Origin: Pseudohalocynthiibacter aestuariivivens | Lineage (GTDB): Bacteria; Pseudomonadota; Alphaproteobacteria; Rhodobacterales; Rhodobacteraceae | Length of the DNA: 64,000 nt | Assembly (NCBI RefSeq): GCF_018457175.1 | Contig: NZ_JAGFNU010000004.1 | Coordinates: 186,001 to 250,000 of the forward strand | Direction of reading: 5' to 3' | Part shown: one piece after another, positions 16,584-25,398 of the stretch | How positions within the stretch are numbered: position 1 is the stretch's first letter | How the letters are laid out: every line of letters starts with the position of its first letter | Position numbers and translations under genes: made by a program | The notes under the pieces: model-generated | Seen by the model: only the letters and a program-made list of their open reading frames with translations | Told to the model about the DNA's origin: nothing | Databases searched by the model: none

Positions 16584-17792
16584 ATGCTAGGTCTAGAAAA
16601 TAAAGACACAAAGTTCCTGTTGGTCGTTGTGGCGCTGACTCTGTGCACGCCGATCATCCTTCAACCCTTTCCGGAAGGCTCATCGCTGGCGCAGTTCAAC
16701 GCTGGCTATCCAGACTTGATGCAACGTTTCGCTATCTTTGGTATCTTTGCCATTGGTTTTAACATCCTCTTCGGCCTGACTGGTTACCTTTCGTTTGGCC
16801 ACGCAGCCTTTCTGGGTGTCGGCTCTTACTCGACCGTCTGGATGTTCAAGTTGCTGTCCTACAATGTTCTGCCGGGGCTTGTCCTTGCGGTTATCACTTC
16901 GGGCATCTTTGCGCTGTTCATCGGGTATATCTCTCTGCGTCGCTCGGGTATTTATTTCTCGATCCTAACGCTGGCATTCGCGCAAATGAGCTTTAACCTT
17001 GCCTATTCAGTGTTGACACCAATCACCAATGGCGAAACTGGACTTCAGGTTTACACTGATGATCCACAGTACCTGATGGGTGAAGGCGCGCTGACGACAA
17101 CCCATGTTTTCGGTCTGGCAATGAACAAATCACTCATTGTGCCGATTGGGGGGTGGGAGTTTAACTTTAACGTTGGCTATTATTTCTGCGCGATCATCGC
17201 CATCCTTGCCTTTTACCTCAGCCTGCGCATTTTCCGGTCACCTTTTGGGCTGATGCTGCGTGCTGTGAAATCAAACCAACAGCGTATGAACTATACAGGG
17301 CTTAACTCGCGTCCCTATACACTGGCCGCGTTTGTGATCTCAGGTATGTATGCTGGTCTTGCTGGCGGCTTGCTCGCCTCAATGGATCCGCTTGCTGGAG
17401 CCGAGCGTATGCAGTGGACTGCGAGTGGAGAAGTCGTGATCATGACCATCCTTGGTGGTGCGGGTACATTGATGGGTCCGGTACTTGGTGCTGGTTTCAT
17501 TAAGTACTTTGAGAACATCTTTTCCAAGATCAATGACAACGTGCTGCATGGCTGGTTCAGTTTCTTGCCTGACGGTATTGAAGATTTCTTCATCAATATT
17601 GTTAACCCCTTCTTCGGCGAAGGCTGGCATCTGACACTTGGTCTGCTGTTCATGTGTGTCGTGATCTTCCTGCCAGGTGGTCTGATGGAAGGTGGACAAC
17701 GGATTTTGAACCTCCTTAAACGTAAATCCAAAGACACCGCTGATGACGACTCTGCACACCACCCGAAACAATCGCCTCACGTGGCCGAATAA
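16584..17792 (+). CDS. Branched-chain-type ABC transporter permease (LivM family)
   Basis: 402-residue inner-membrane permease with about ten hydrophobic segments. Family marks are '[19 protein letters not shown]' near residue 70 and '[19 protein letters not shown]' near residue 290. A strong ribosome site, GGAGGATTAA, overlaps the end of the upstream permease gene, which ends at 16580. The C-terminus extends into the cytoplasm with a charged, histidine-containing tail. It pairs with the LivH-type subunit to form the membrane pore of the importer. Confidence 0.93.
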   Translation: MLGLENKDTKFLLVVVALTLCTPIILQPFPEGSSLAQFNAGYPDLMQRFAIFGIFAIGFNILFGLTGYLSFGHAAFLGVGSYSTVWMFKLLSYNVLPGLVLAVITSGIFALFIGYISLRRSGIYFSILTLAFAQMSFNLAYSVLTPITNGETGLQVYTDDPQYLMGEGALTTTHVFGLAMNKSLIVPIGGWEFNFNVGYYFCAIIAILAFYLSLRIFRSPFGLMLRAVKSNQQRMNYTGLNSRPYTLAAFVISGMYAGLAGGLLASMDPLAGAERMQWTASGEVVIMTILGGAGTLMGPVLGAGFIKYFENIFSKINDNVLHGWFSFLPDGIEDFFINIVNPFFGEGWHLTLGLLFMCVVIFLPGGLMEGGQRILNLLKRKSKDTADDDSAHHPKQSPHVAE

Positions 17793-17807
17793 GAAGGATA
17801 CGAAACA

Positions 17808-18566
17808 ATGGGTATTCTCGAAATCAAAGGTGTCGGCAAACGCTTTGGCGGTCTGCAAGCGCTCGGAGATGTTAACCTCAGCGTAGAGGAAAATTCTGTA
17901 CACGCGATCATCGGGCCTAATGGTGCCGGCAAATCAACCTTGCTCAATTGCCTGATCGGTAAGCTGATCCCGGATACCGGCAGCGTCATGTTCGACGGGC
18001 AGTCCGTTCTGGGCCGCGCACCACATGAGATCAACCAAATGGGCATTTCAAGGGTGTTCCAAACACCCGAGATCTTCGGTGACCTCACAGTTTTCGAAAA
18101 TATGTTGATCCCCTGTTTTGCAAAACGCGATGGTGCATATCGGCTTCATGCCTTTGAGACCATCCCGGCAGAAAAAGAAATCGTCGAAAAAGCAGAAGCA
18201 ATGCTCGAAGACGTAAACATGCAGGACAAGATCCACATGCATGCCGCATCGTTGTCACGCGGCGACAAAAGGCGCCTGGAAATGGCGATGTGTCTGGTAC
18301 AGGAACCAAAACTTCTTCTGCTTGACGAACCAACCGCAGGTATGGCGCGTGCTGATACCAACAACACCATCGATCTTTTGAAAGAGATCAATGCCAAGCG
18401 CGATATTACCATGGCGATCATCGAGCACGACATGCATGTGGTATTCTCACTTGCAGAACGGATCACAGTCCTTGCACAGGGAACACCGCTTGTCGAAGAC
18501 ACGCCGGAAAACATCAAAGGGCACCCCAAGGTTATGGAAGCATACCTTGGCCAAACCCAACAATAG
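17808..18566 (+). CDS. ABC transporter ATP-binding protein (LivG family)
   Basis: 252-residue ATPase. Walker A is 'GPNGAGKST' near residue 40. The signature is degenerate for the family, 'LSRGDKRRLEMAM' in place of LSGG, with Walker B 'PKLLLLDEPTAGMAR' and the H-loop histidine in 'AIIEHDMHVV'. The 'GLTVFEN'-type block reads 'DLTVFENM'. It energises the importer together with the LivF-type partner downstream. The LSRGD change at the signature position is found in some amide-class importers and need not abolish function. Confidence 0.92.
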   Translation: MGILEIKGVGKRFGGLQALGDVNLSVEENSVHAIIGPNGAGKSTLLNCLIGKLIPDTGSVMFDGQSVLGRAPHEINQMGISRVFQTPEIFGDLTVFENMLIPCFAKRDGAYRLHAFETIPAEKEIVEKAEAMLEDVNMQDKIHMHAASLSRGDKRRLEMAMCLVQEPKLLLLDEPTAGMARADTNNTIDLLKEINAKRDITMAIIEHDMHVVFSLAERITVLAQGTPLVEDTPENIKGHPKVMEAYLGQTQQ

Positions 18567-18575
18567 GAGGCGACA

Positions 18576-19322
18576 ATGAACGCACTTCCAAAAAACGCCA
18601 ATCATGCGTCAACCGCCCCCGCTTATTTTTCGGTCTGGGATCTGCACGCTTACTACGGCGAAAGCTATATCGTGCAAGGCGTCAGCTTTAACGTGCACGA
18701 AGGTGAAATCCTTGCCCTTCTGGGACGCAACGGTGCCGGCAAAACCTCAACGCTGCGCGCAATTGCACGGCTCGACAACCCTTCACTGACGCATGGTGAA
18801 ATCTGGCTGGACCACGAACGTCTGCATACCATGAAATCACATGAGGCGGCGGTTGCAGGTATGGCGCTTGTCCCTGAAGATCGTCGTATTATCGCCGGAC
18901 TTACGGTCGAGGAAAATCTGCAGCTTGCACAAATCGTTGAACCTGTCGGCTGGTCACTTGAGCGGATTTACGACCTCTTTCCCCGTATGGGTGAACGTCG
19001 CAAACAAGAAGGCGTAACCCTGTCAGGCGGGGAACAGCAAATGCTTGCAATCGCGCGAGCACTGGCCCGCGACATCAAAGTTCTGTTGCTTGATGAACCA
19101 TACGAGGGTCTGGCCCCGGTGATTGTCGACGAGATCGAGAAAACACTCAATGTCATCAAAGAGCAGGGAATTACGACCGTGATCGTTGAACAAAATGCGA
19201 TCCGTGCACTTAATCTGGCTGATCGCTCTGTTATCCTTGATACAGGCACCGTCGTATTTGACGGTACCGCAAAAGAGGTGCTTGATAACGCCGAATTGCG
19301 GGCCGAGTATCTGGCCATCTGA
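18576..19322 (+). CDS. ABC transporter ATP-binding protein (LivF family)
   Basis: 248-residue ATPase. It has Walker A 'GRNGAGKTSTLRAI', signature 'LSGGEQQMLAIARAL', Walker B 'IKVLLLDEPYEGLAPV' and switch histidine position 'TVIVEQNAIRAL', where the family usually has Gln rather than His, as seen here. AGGAGG lies upstream of ATG 18576, nine bases after the LivG-type stop. It completes the five-gene importer and is followed by acs after 60 bp. Confidence 0.92.
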   Translation: MNALPKNANHASTAPAYFSVWDLHAYYGESYIVQGVSFNVHEGEILALLGRNGAGKTSTLRAIARLDNPSLTHGEIWLDHERLHTMKSHEAAVAGMALVPEDRRIIAGLTVEENLQLAQIVEPVGWSLERIYDLFPRMGERRKQEGVTLSGGEQQMLAIARALARDIKVLLLDEPYEGLAPVIVDEIEKTLNVIKEQGITTVIVEQNAIRALNLADRSVILDTGTVVFDGTAKEVLDNAELRAEYLAI

Positions 19323-19331
19323 TTACAGACA

Positions 19332-19352
19332 CGGACAGATTTGTTCTGTCCG
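19332..19352 (+). other. Stem-loop between livF-type gene and acs
   Basis: CGGACAGA at 19332-19339 pairs perfectly with TCTGTCCG at 19345-19352 around a 5-nt loop. No T run follows, so it does not look like a terminator; it may stabilise or divide the transcript between the importer genes and acs. Confidence 0.45.
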
Positions 19353-19382
19353 CGTACCCTTGCAAGAGAGTTTTTCATAATC

Positions 19383-21332
19383 ATGACCGACAAAACCTAT
19401 CCACCCACCGCCGAATTCGCTGCCAACGCCCATGTTGATCAAGCTAAATACCAGGAAATGTATGCCGCCTCGATCTCTGATCCCGATGGTTTCTGGCGCC
19501 AGCATGGACAACGGATCGACTGGATCAAACCCTATACATCGGTCAAGGAGACCAACTACGCCTATGGCGAAGTTGACATCAAATGGTTCTCGGACGGTAC
19601 TCTGAATGTCTCGGCCAACTGTATCGACAGACATCTTGCAACCCGGGGCGACCAAACAGCAATCATCTGGGAACCCGATAACCCAGACGAGCAAGCGCTC
19701 CACATCACTTACAAAGAACTGTACTCCAACACATGTCGCATGGCCAATGTGCTGAAAGACCTGGGTGTTACCAGGGGCGATCGTGTCGTGCTCTACATGC
19801 CGATGATTCCAGAGGCGGCATATGCGATGCTGGCCTGTACGCGTATCGGTGCGATCCACTCGATCGTCTTCGCGGGTTTCAGCCCGGACGCGTTGGCAAA
19901 CAGAATCAATGATTCAGAGGCTAAAGTCGTTATCACCGCGGACGAGGCCCCGCGCGGCGGGCGCAATACAGCTCTGAAATCCAACACAGACGCAGCCTTG
20001 CTGCATTGCTCGGACAAAGTCAAAAACCTTGTTGTAAAACGTACCGGTGGACAAACGACATGGAAAGAAGGCCGCGACTACGACTATAACCTTCTCGCTG
20101 CGGCCGCCTCTCCAGATTGCGAACCTGAAGAGATGAATGCCGAAGATCCGCTGTTCATCCTCTATACCTCTGGCTCTACGGGCAAACCCAAAGGCGTTGT
20201 ACATACGTCCGGCGGCTACCTGGTTTACGCGTCGATGACACAAGAATACGTTTTTGATTACCACCAAGGCGATGTCTTCTGGTGCACAGCAGATGTCGGC
20301 TGGGTTACGGGTCACAGCTATATTGTCTACGGTCCCCTCGCGAACGGCGCGACAACAGTTATGTTCGAAGGGGTGCCAACCTATCCTGATGCATCCCGCT
20401 TTTGGCAGGTTTGCGAAAAGCATAAGGTTAACCAATTCTATACCGCACCCACGGCGATCCGTGCTTTGATGGCACATGGCAATGAGCCGGTTGAAAAATG
20501 CGATTTGTCAGATCTCAAAGTTCTTGGCACAGTCGGCGAGCCAATCAATCCCGAAGCCTGGAACTGGTACAATGACGTTGTCGGCAAAGGGAATTGCCCA
20601 ATTGTGGACACCTGGTGGCAAACCGAAACCGGGGGTCATTTACTTACCCCACTCCCCGGCGCAACCACCACAAAACCTGGCTCTGCCACCCTACCCTTCT
20701 TCGGGATAGAGCCTGTCATTCTTGAACCGACAAGTGGTGCTGAGATTAATGAAACCGAAGCTGAAGGCGTGCTTTGCATCAAAGACAGCTGGCCTGGACA
20801 GATGCGCACTGTCTATGGCGATCACGAGCGTTTCCAGCAAACCTATTTCTCTGACTACAAAGGTTACTACTTTACCGGTGACGGATGTCGCCGCGACGCA
20901 GATGGTTACTACTGGATCACGGGGCGCGTTGACGACGTAATAAATGTCTCAGGCCACCGAATGGGTACAGCAGAAGTCGAAAGCGCCCTCGTTGCACACG
21001 CAAACGTCGCGGAATCTGCGGTTGTGGGATATCCCCACGACATCAAAGGTCAGGGCATCTACGCCTATGTAACTCTGATGAATGGCGTTGAACCAACCGA
21101 GGAATTGCGTAAAGAACTGGAAAAATGGGTTCGCACTGAGATTGGGCCGATCGCCAAACCCGATCTCATTCAATGGGCACCCGGCCTTCCAAAAACCCGC
21201 TCCGGGAAAATAATGCGCCGGATTCTACGCAAAATTGCTGAAAACGATTTTGGTGCACTTGGAGATACATCGACACTCGCCGATCCTTCCGTCGTGGATG
21301 AGTTGATCGAAAACCGTATGAACAGAAGCTAA
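19383..21332 (+). CDS. acs: Acetate--CoA ligase (acetyl-CoA synthetase)
   Basis: 649-residue AMP-forming ligase, the usual length for Acs; it converts acetate, ATP and CoA to acetyl-CoA in the cytoplasm. It shows the adenylation P-loop '[19 protein letters not shown]', the 'WWQTETGG' active-site motif, the hinge '[18 protein letters not shown]' and the regulatory acetylation site '[15 protein letters not shown]' near residue 610. The ATG at 19383 is chosen because the family N-terminus starts about there. Position at the end of the ScfR-linked importer unit suggests that the imported compound is acetate or is converted to it. Propionate is a possible alternative substrate. Confidence 0.95.
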   Translation: MTDKTYPPTAEFAANAHVDQAKYQEMYAASISDPDGFWRQHGQRIDWIKPYTSVKETNYAYGEVDIKWFSDGTLNVSANCIDRHLATRGDQTAIIWEPDNPDEQALHITYKELYSNTCRMANVLKDLGVTRGDRVVLYMPMIPEAAYAMLACTRIGAIHSIVFAGFSPDALANRINDSEAKVVITADEAPRGGRNTALKSNTDAALLHCSDKVKNLVVKRTGGQTTWKEGRDYDYNLLAAAASPDCEPEEMNAEDPLFILYTSGSTGKPKGVVHTSGGYLVYASMTQEYVFDYHQGDVFWCTADVGWVTGHSYIVYGPLANGATTVMFEGVPTYPDASRFWQVCEKHKVNQFYTAPTAIRALMAHGNEPVEKCDLSDLKVLGTVGEPINPEAWNWYNDVVGKGNCPIVDTWWQTETGGHLLTPLPGATTTKPGSATLPFFGIEPVILEPTSGAEINETEAEGVLCIKDSWPGQMRTVYGDHERFQQTYFSDYKGYYFTGDGCRRDADGYYWITGRVDDVINVSGHRMGTAEVESALVAHANVAESAVVGYPHDIKGQGIYAYVTLMNGVEPTEELRKELEKWVRTEIGPIAKPDLIQWAPGLPKTRSGKIMRRILRKIAENDFGALGDTSTLADPSVVDELIENRMNRS

Positions 21333-21339
21333 CATTACT

Positions 21340-21440
21340 CTTTCTTTATTCTCTAAATATCCCCGCCGGAGGCTTGAAAGTTGAAAAATCTTATCTAAGA
21401 TTTTTTGCCTCCGGCGGGGATATTTTAGGGAAAAAGAAAG
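21340..21440. repeat. Long inverted repeat downstream of acs, with nested terminator hairpin
   Basis: Two 34-base arms at 21340-21373 and 21407-21440 are inverted copies matching at 29 positions, with an uninterrupted 19-bp inner part (AAATATCCCCGCCGGAGGC). The 33-base loop contains a second palindrome, AAAAATCTTA/TAAGATTTTT, at 21384-21405, followed by one more T. The outer arm sequence recurs at 54987 and 59254. It probably works as the terminator and 3'-end stabiliser of the importer-acs transcript. Confidence 0.75.
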
Positions 21441-21541
21441 TTATTTGGTTAAATCTTGACCGGCGGTACAGGCGGGGACGCCGATGGCCGTGGATGAAGA
21501 AAGCACCTCGTCGCGTCTATGCCGGCGAGGTGCAAATTCAT

Positions 21542-21904
21542 CTAACTTCTGTGACTGGCCAGTATTAATTCCAACCGTTTCATTTCCCTCAAAACACGAT
21601 CCGCCTGCATCTTTGGCATCAAACTTAGTTTAAGTTGAGTTGCCATCAGGATAAGAACTGCACCTGATAACCCCCACTTTACTGCTGACAAAAGTTCGGT
21701 TGTGTTGAAGAAATATATGGCGCACCAGACTCCTGCTAAAAACAGGATGGCCTGCGTGATCATAATGACCCATGTAACCCAGCCGAGTTTGCCGCTGAAC
21801 TGGCTCAATCCCAGTTGAAACCAACCCTGCTCTGACGTGGCCTCAATGATCTCGCGATCTTCTTCGCGCAATGCCTCTTCGATCAGTTCATCAAGTCTAC
21901 TCAT
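21542..21904 (-). CDS. DUF6768 family membrane protein
   Basis: 120-residue protein. The N-terminal acidic helix 'SRLDELIEEALREEDREI' is followed by two membrane segments (about residues 43-65 and 72-95) and a basic C-terminal helix. This matches the DUF6768 pattern usually found just downstream of an ECF sigma gene. Its ATG at 21904 lies inside the sigma gene (8-nt overlap), showing translational coupling. By position it could act as an anti-sigma factor or membrane partner, which is inference. Confidence 0.8.
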   Translation of the reverse strand: MSRLDELIEEALREEDREIIEATSEQGWFQLGLSQFSGKLGWVTWVIMITQAILFLAGVWCAIYFFNTTELLSAVKWGLSGAVLILMATQLKLSLMPKMQADRVLREMKRLELILASHRS

Positions 21905-22448
21905 CACATGCTCCTTTCAAAGCGTCTTTCAGTTTTGCTCTCGCGTGCATCAGCCGTGTTTTCACGGTACCGCGAGGTATATCCAATGCGATGGCCACCT
22001 CGGCCACACTCATATCTTCCAAGTAAAACAGGGCAATGGTCGCTGCCTGATCAGGGGGTAAACTTGACATTGCTTTGCGCACTGCGCGTGCATCTGAAGC
22101 TGCTTCACCAACGTCCGGCATACTAGTTTCTGTTTCGACAGAAACTGCTGCCGATAATGCCCGCCGCGCAACATTCCCTTTAACAAATCGCGCAGCCCGC
22201 CGGGTTACAATTCTTGTCGCCCAGGCTGCGAAGGCGCGCGCTTCTCGCAGCCCGTGCAGACCACGCAGGATTTCAATCCAGGCTTCTTGTACGATATCAC
22301 GTGCGTCGTCAGCACGACCCGACAGGCGCATCGCGTGAGCCAGCAACCTTGGACCACGAAGCCTTACCAACTGATCCAGCGCGCGGGAGTCACCCGCCTG
22401 CGCGCGCAGCACAAGCAACTCTTCCAAACTCCGCTCGGCCTGTTTCAT
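21897..22448 (-). CDS. ECF-type RNA polymerase sigma factor
   Basis: 183-residue sigma-70 family protein with region 2 ('DIVQEAWIEILRGLHGLREARAFAAWATRI') and region 4 ('LPPDQAATIALFYLEDMSVAEVAIALDIPRGTVKTRLMHARAKLK'). It lacks regions 1 and 3, as expected for ECF factors. The ATG at 22448 was chosen over an upstream in-frame ATG because it gives the family N-terminus; the ribosome site is weak. It forms a two-gene unit with the DUF6768 protein. The signal it answers to is unknown. Confidence 0.88.
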   Translation of the reverse strand: MKQAERSLEELLVLRAQAGDSRALDQLVRLRGPRLLAHAMRLSGRADDARDIVQEAWIEILRGLHGLREARAFAAWATRIVTRRAARFVKGNVARRALSAAVSVETETSMPDVGEAASDARAVRKAMSSLPPDQAATIALFYLEDMSVAEVAIALDIPRGTVKTRLMHARAKLKDALKGACDE

Positions 22449-22507
22449 CTGCTTCAACCCACCATGCTTCTGTATATAAGGTGGCACGCCAGGCCCAATC
22501 GGTTCAA

Positions 22508-22534
22508 AAGAAAAGGCGCGACCGAAGCCGCGCC
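22508..22534 (-). terminator. Rho-independent terminator of the pyrimidine ABC operon
   Basis: On the minus strand GGCGCG (22534-22529) pairs with CGCGCC (22520-22515) around an 8-nt loop and is followed by TTTTCTTTT. It lies 27 bp after the stop of the binding-protein gene, the last gene of that operon. Confidence 0.8.
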
Positions 22535-22560
22535 TGCTTTGATTTTAAATTTGGCCAGGG

Positions 22561-23547
22561 CTATTTCAGTGCTGCATCCGTGATTGCGTGAGTCCATGCA
22601 CCTTCAGGTGCTGCAGAGATAACCGGGTCAGACCCGCCGGCCAACAGCGTTGCGACCGTGCGATCATAAGCTGCAATATCAAGCGCACCGTCAGAACCCG
22701 CTGTAAGCTTGGCGATTTCGCCCATCATACGGCGTTGGTGCTTTTCAGTTTGTGCACCGGTTTCATCGTTTTCGAGCACAATGTCTGCTGCTGCATCCGG
22801 GTTTTCCTCGGCCCATTTCCAACCGCGCATAGAGGCACGTACAAACCGCACAAGCTGATCTTGAAAAGCTTCGTCCGTCAACCTGTCTTCCAGAACATAA
22901 AGACCATCTTCCAGTGTCGCCACGCCCTGATCTTCGTATTTGAAGGTCACTAGGTCATCAGCGCCAAGGCCCGCATCAATGATCTGCCAGTATTCATTGT
23001 AGGTCATGGTTGAAACGCAGTCTGCCTGCCCTTGCAGGATCGGATCAACGTTAAAGCCTTGCTTCAGCACGGTCACGCCGTCACCGCCATCTGTCGACAG
23101 ACCAAGCGTTCCCATCCAGCTGAGGAACGGGTATTCGTTGCCATAGAACCAGACGCCCAATGTCCGACCGGCAAAATCTGCGGGCGTTTCAACACCCGAA
23201 TCTTTACGGCAGGTCAGCATCATCCCGGACGATGCAAAGGGTTGCGCAATGTTGACCAGCGGCAAGCCTTGTTCACGTGCGGCAAGTGCTGATGGCATCC
23301 AGTCGATCACCACGTCAGCGCCACCGCCCGCAATAACCTGAGCAGGTGCAACATCCGGGCCACCCGGCAGGATGGTTAAGTTCAGGTCTTCTTCTTCGTA
23401 AAAGCCGTTTTCAAGCGCTACGTAGTAGCCAGCGAATTGCGCTTGCGTTACCCATTTCAACTGCAGCGTCAGATCATCTGCCGCTTCAGCCATACCGGCC
23501 CCAAACGCCATCGCGCCCGCCAGTGCAGTTGTCAGCATTTTCTTCAT
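22561..23547 (-). CDS. ABC transporter substrate-binding protein (NMT1/ThiY/SsuA-like), probable pyrimidine or hydantoin importer
   Basis: 328-residue periplasmic protein with a Sec signal peptide (MKKMLTTALAGAMAFGAGMAEA, cut before ADD). The mature protein begins 'LTLQLKWVTQAQFAGYYVALENG', the classic opening of NMT1/THI5-like receptors. GGGAGA precedes ATG 23547. It is the last gene of a unit containing dihydropyrimidinase, N-carbamoyl amidohydrolase and the other ABC subunits, so a pyrimidine, dihydropyrimidine or hydantoin ligand is inferred. It is known of the family that ligands include thiamine precursors, sulfonates and riboflavin, so sequence alone does not decide. Confidence 0.88.
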   Translation of the reverse strand: MKKMLTTALAGAMAFGAGMAEAADDLTLQLKWVTQAQFAGYYVALENGFYEEEDLNLTILPGGPDVAPAQVIAGGGADVVIDWMPSALAAREQGLPLVNIAQPFASSGMMLTCRKDSGVETPADFAGRTLGVWFYGNEYPFLSWMGTLGLSTDGGDGVTVLKQGFNVDPILQGQADCVSTMTYNEYWQIIDAGLGADDLVTFKYEDQGVATLEDGLYVLEDRLTDEAFQDQLVRFVRASMRGWKWAEENPDAAADIVLENDETGAQTEKHQRRMMGEIAKLTAGSDGALDIAAYDRTVATLLAGGSDPVISAAPEGAWTHAITDAALK

Positions 23548-23578
23548 TTCAGTCTCCCATGTTGAATTTATTGTTGAT

Positions 23579-24424
23579 TCAGCTTCGTTGTGAGGGGTGC
23601 CAGAAGGTGACCCCTTTTTCTATCATTGCGACCACCCCATAAAACGCCGATCCGGCGAGCGCTGCAACGGTGATCTCTGCCCAGACCATATCAAGCGACA
23701 GGCGGCCGACCTCTGTTGAAATGCGAAATCCCATTCCGCGAATGGGCGAGCCAAAAAATTCCGCCACGATTGCACCGATAAGCGCTAATGTTGTCGAAAT
23801 CTTCAACCCATTGAAAATAAACGGCATTGCCGCAGGAAGGCGTAGTTTCAGCAAGGTCTGCGGATAACTAGCGCCATAAGTGCGCATCAGATCACGCTGC
23901 ATATGATCGCTTGCCGCGAGCCCCTGCACGGTATTCACCAGCATCGGGAAAAACACCATCACAACAACAACGGCAGCCTTCGAGTGCCAGTCAAACCCGA
24001 ACCACATCACAAGGATGGGTGCTGTCCCGATAATCGGCAGCGCCGCGATAAAGTTGCCAACCGGCAGTAACCCGCGCTGCAAAAATGGCGATCTGTCGAT
24101 CATGACAGCCGTCAGGAAGGCGGCACCGCAGCCGATAATGTACCCGCTCAATGCGCCTTTGACGAATGTCTGAACAAAATCGACCCAAAGAATATCAAGC
24201 GAACTCGCAAACCGAGCGGCGATTGCTGTTGGCGGAGGAAGGATTACATTTGGCACCTGAAGCCCACGCACCAACCCTTCCCAGACGACGAGCAAAGTGA
24301 TCCCAAAAACTGCGGGTACAAACAGTTTGACTAATCGCGTTCCTCGCAGAGGCGAATTTGCCAGCCAGAAATTTATCCAGGTCATGACGGCCCAAAAAGC
24401 CAAAGATCCGATCACCCAACTCAT
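23579..24424 (-). CDS. ABC transporter permease (SsuC/ThiX-like)
   Basis: 281-residue inner-membrane permease with about six to seven hydrophobic segments and the EAA loop 'MRTYGASYPQTLLKLRLPAAMPFIFNGLK', here read in two parts around residues 175-205. 'FNGLKISTTLALIGAIVAEFFGS' is typical of nitrate/sulfonate/taurine-class permeases. Its ATG overlaps the stop of the preceding permease gene by four bases. It pairs with that paralogue to form a heterodimeric channel. Confidence 0.9.
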   Translation of the reverse strand: MSWVIGSLAFWAVMTWINFWLANSPLRGTRLVKLFVPAVFGITLLVVWEGLVRGLQVPNVILPPPTAIAARFASSLDILWVDFVQTFVKGALSGYIIGCGAAFLTAVMIDRSPFLQRGLLPVGNFIAALPIIGTAPILVMWFGFDWHSKAAVVVVMVFFPMLVNTVQGLAASDHMQRDLMRTYGASYPQTLLKLRLPAAMPFIFNGLKISTTLALIGAIVAEFFGSPIRGMGFRISTEVGRLSLDMVWAEITVAALAGSAFYGVVAMIEKGVTFWHPSQRS

Positions 24425-25344
24425 GGCTTCATCCCCATACGGCGCAGGGTTCCCCGCTGCAGCGCCCCAATAAGGCCGACCAGCGCGGCAGCCAGAACCG
24501 CAGCCCCGATAAGCGCGGCCCAGATTTGCAGCGTTTGCCCATAGTAGCTACCGGTCAACATACGCCCGCCAAGACCCCGGATCGGGCTTGCAGAAAGCTC
24601 TGCCACGATGGCACCAACCAGAGAGGCGGCTATGCCGATTTTCAGCGATGTAAAGAAATAGGGCATCGAAGACGGAAGGCGCAATTTCCAGAAAGTCGCC
24701 GCGCCGCTGGCGCTATAAGTGCGCATAAGATCAAGCTGCATCGCGTCTGGGGCGCGCAGACCTTTGACCATACCGACAACCACGGGAAAGAAACTAAGGT
24801 AGGCCGCGATCACCGCTTTCGGCAGCAAGCCCTTCATGAATGCGGGTTGCGTTCCAAACAGGGCTTCAGCAGTATCTTTGCCCAGAAAATCGGTCGCACC
24901 AATTGTGTTCATCACAACAACCAGCATGGGTGCGATTGCCAAAATAGGGATCGTCTGACTTGCAATGGCCCAGGGCATCACGCTCATATCCATTGCGCGG
25001 GAATAAACGATCCCCACTGCAAGCAACACACCAAGGCCGGTGCCAAAGATGAAGCCAAGCAATGTCGCGCTGAGTGTTATCCAACCGTGAAAAACCAAAC
25101 TGCGTTTTGAAGTGATATTTTTCTCAACCGTCGTCTGCCAAAGCTCGGTGACCACCTGATGCGGTGCAGGCAGCACTGGCCGTTCTTGCGCCAATGTATC
25201 AGTAACAATTTCGGAAAGGCTAAGTTCAACACCTGCGCGTTCGGCCTGATCCAGCGCCCATTTGCTATTCATCCAGATGGCGCCTGCGTACCAGATTGCC
25301 ATCAATGCCGCGACAACGGTGAGGATAGGGATAATCGACCTCAT
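24421..25344 (-). CDS. ABC transporter permease (SsuC/ThiX-like), second subunit
   Basis: 307-residue permease paralogous to its downstream neighbour. After the first membrane segment it has a periplasmic insertion (about residues 35-70), then the transmembrane core with EAA loop 'MRTYSASGAATFWKLRLPSSM' region. The ATG at 25344 is used; the frame also contains a TTG at 25377 with no better ribosome site. A longer loop (about residues 155-175, 'LGKDTAEALFGTQPAF') is absent from the partner, so the two subunits are distinct. Confidence 0.88.
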   Translation of the reverse strand: MRSIIPILTVVAALMAIWYAGAIWMNSKWALDQAERAGVELSLSEIVTDTLAQERPVLPAPHQVVTELWQTTVEKNITSKRSLVFHGWITLSATLLGFIFGTGLGVLLAVGIVYSRAMDMSVMPWAIASQTIPILAIAPMLVVVMNTIGATDFLGKDTAEALFGTQPAFMKGLLPKAVIAAYLSFFPVVVGMVKGLRAPDAMQLDLMRTYSASGAATFWKLRLPSSMPYFFTSLKIGIAASLVGAIVAELSASPIRGLGGRMLTGSYYGQTLQIWAALIGAAVLAAALVGLIGALQRGTLRRMGMKP

Positions 25345-25398
25345 GCGCACATCTTTCGAATTAACAAAATCATGCAAGCATTAGTATTTATTTGTTTA

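Noticed and set aside
19914-20477. Open frame of 187 codons opposite acs
   Set aside because: It is antisense inside the acetyl-CoA synthetase adenylation domain and shows no independent signals.
24526-25110. Open frame of 194 codons opposite the second permease
   Set aside because: It is an antisense shadow of a hydrophobic coding sequence, with Cys/His/Arg-rich composition typical of such shadows.
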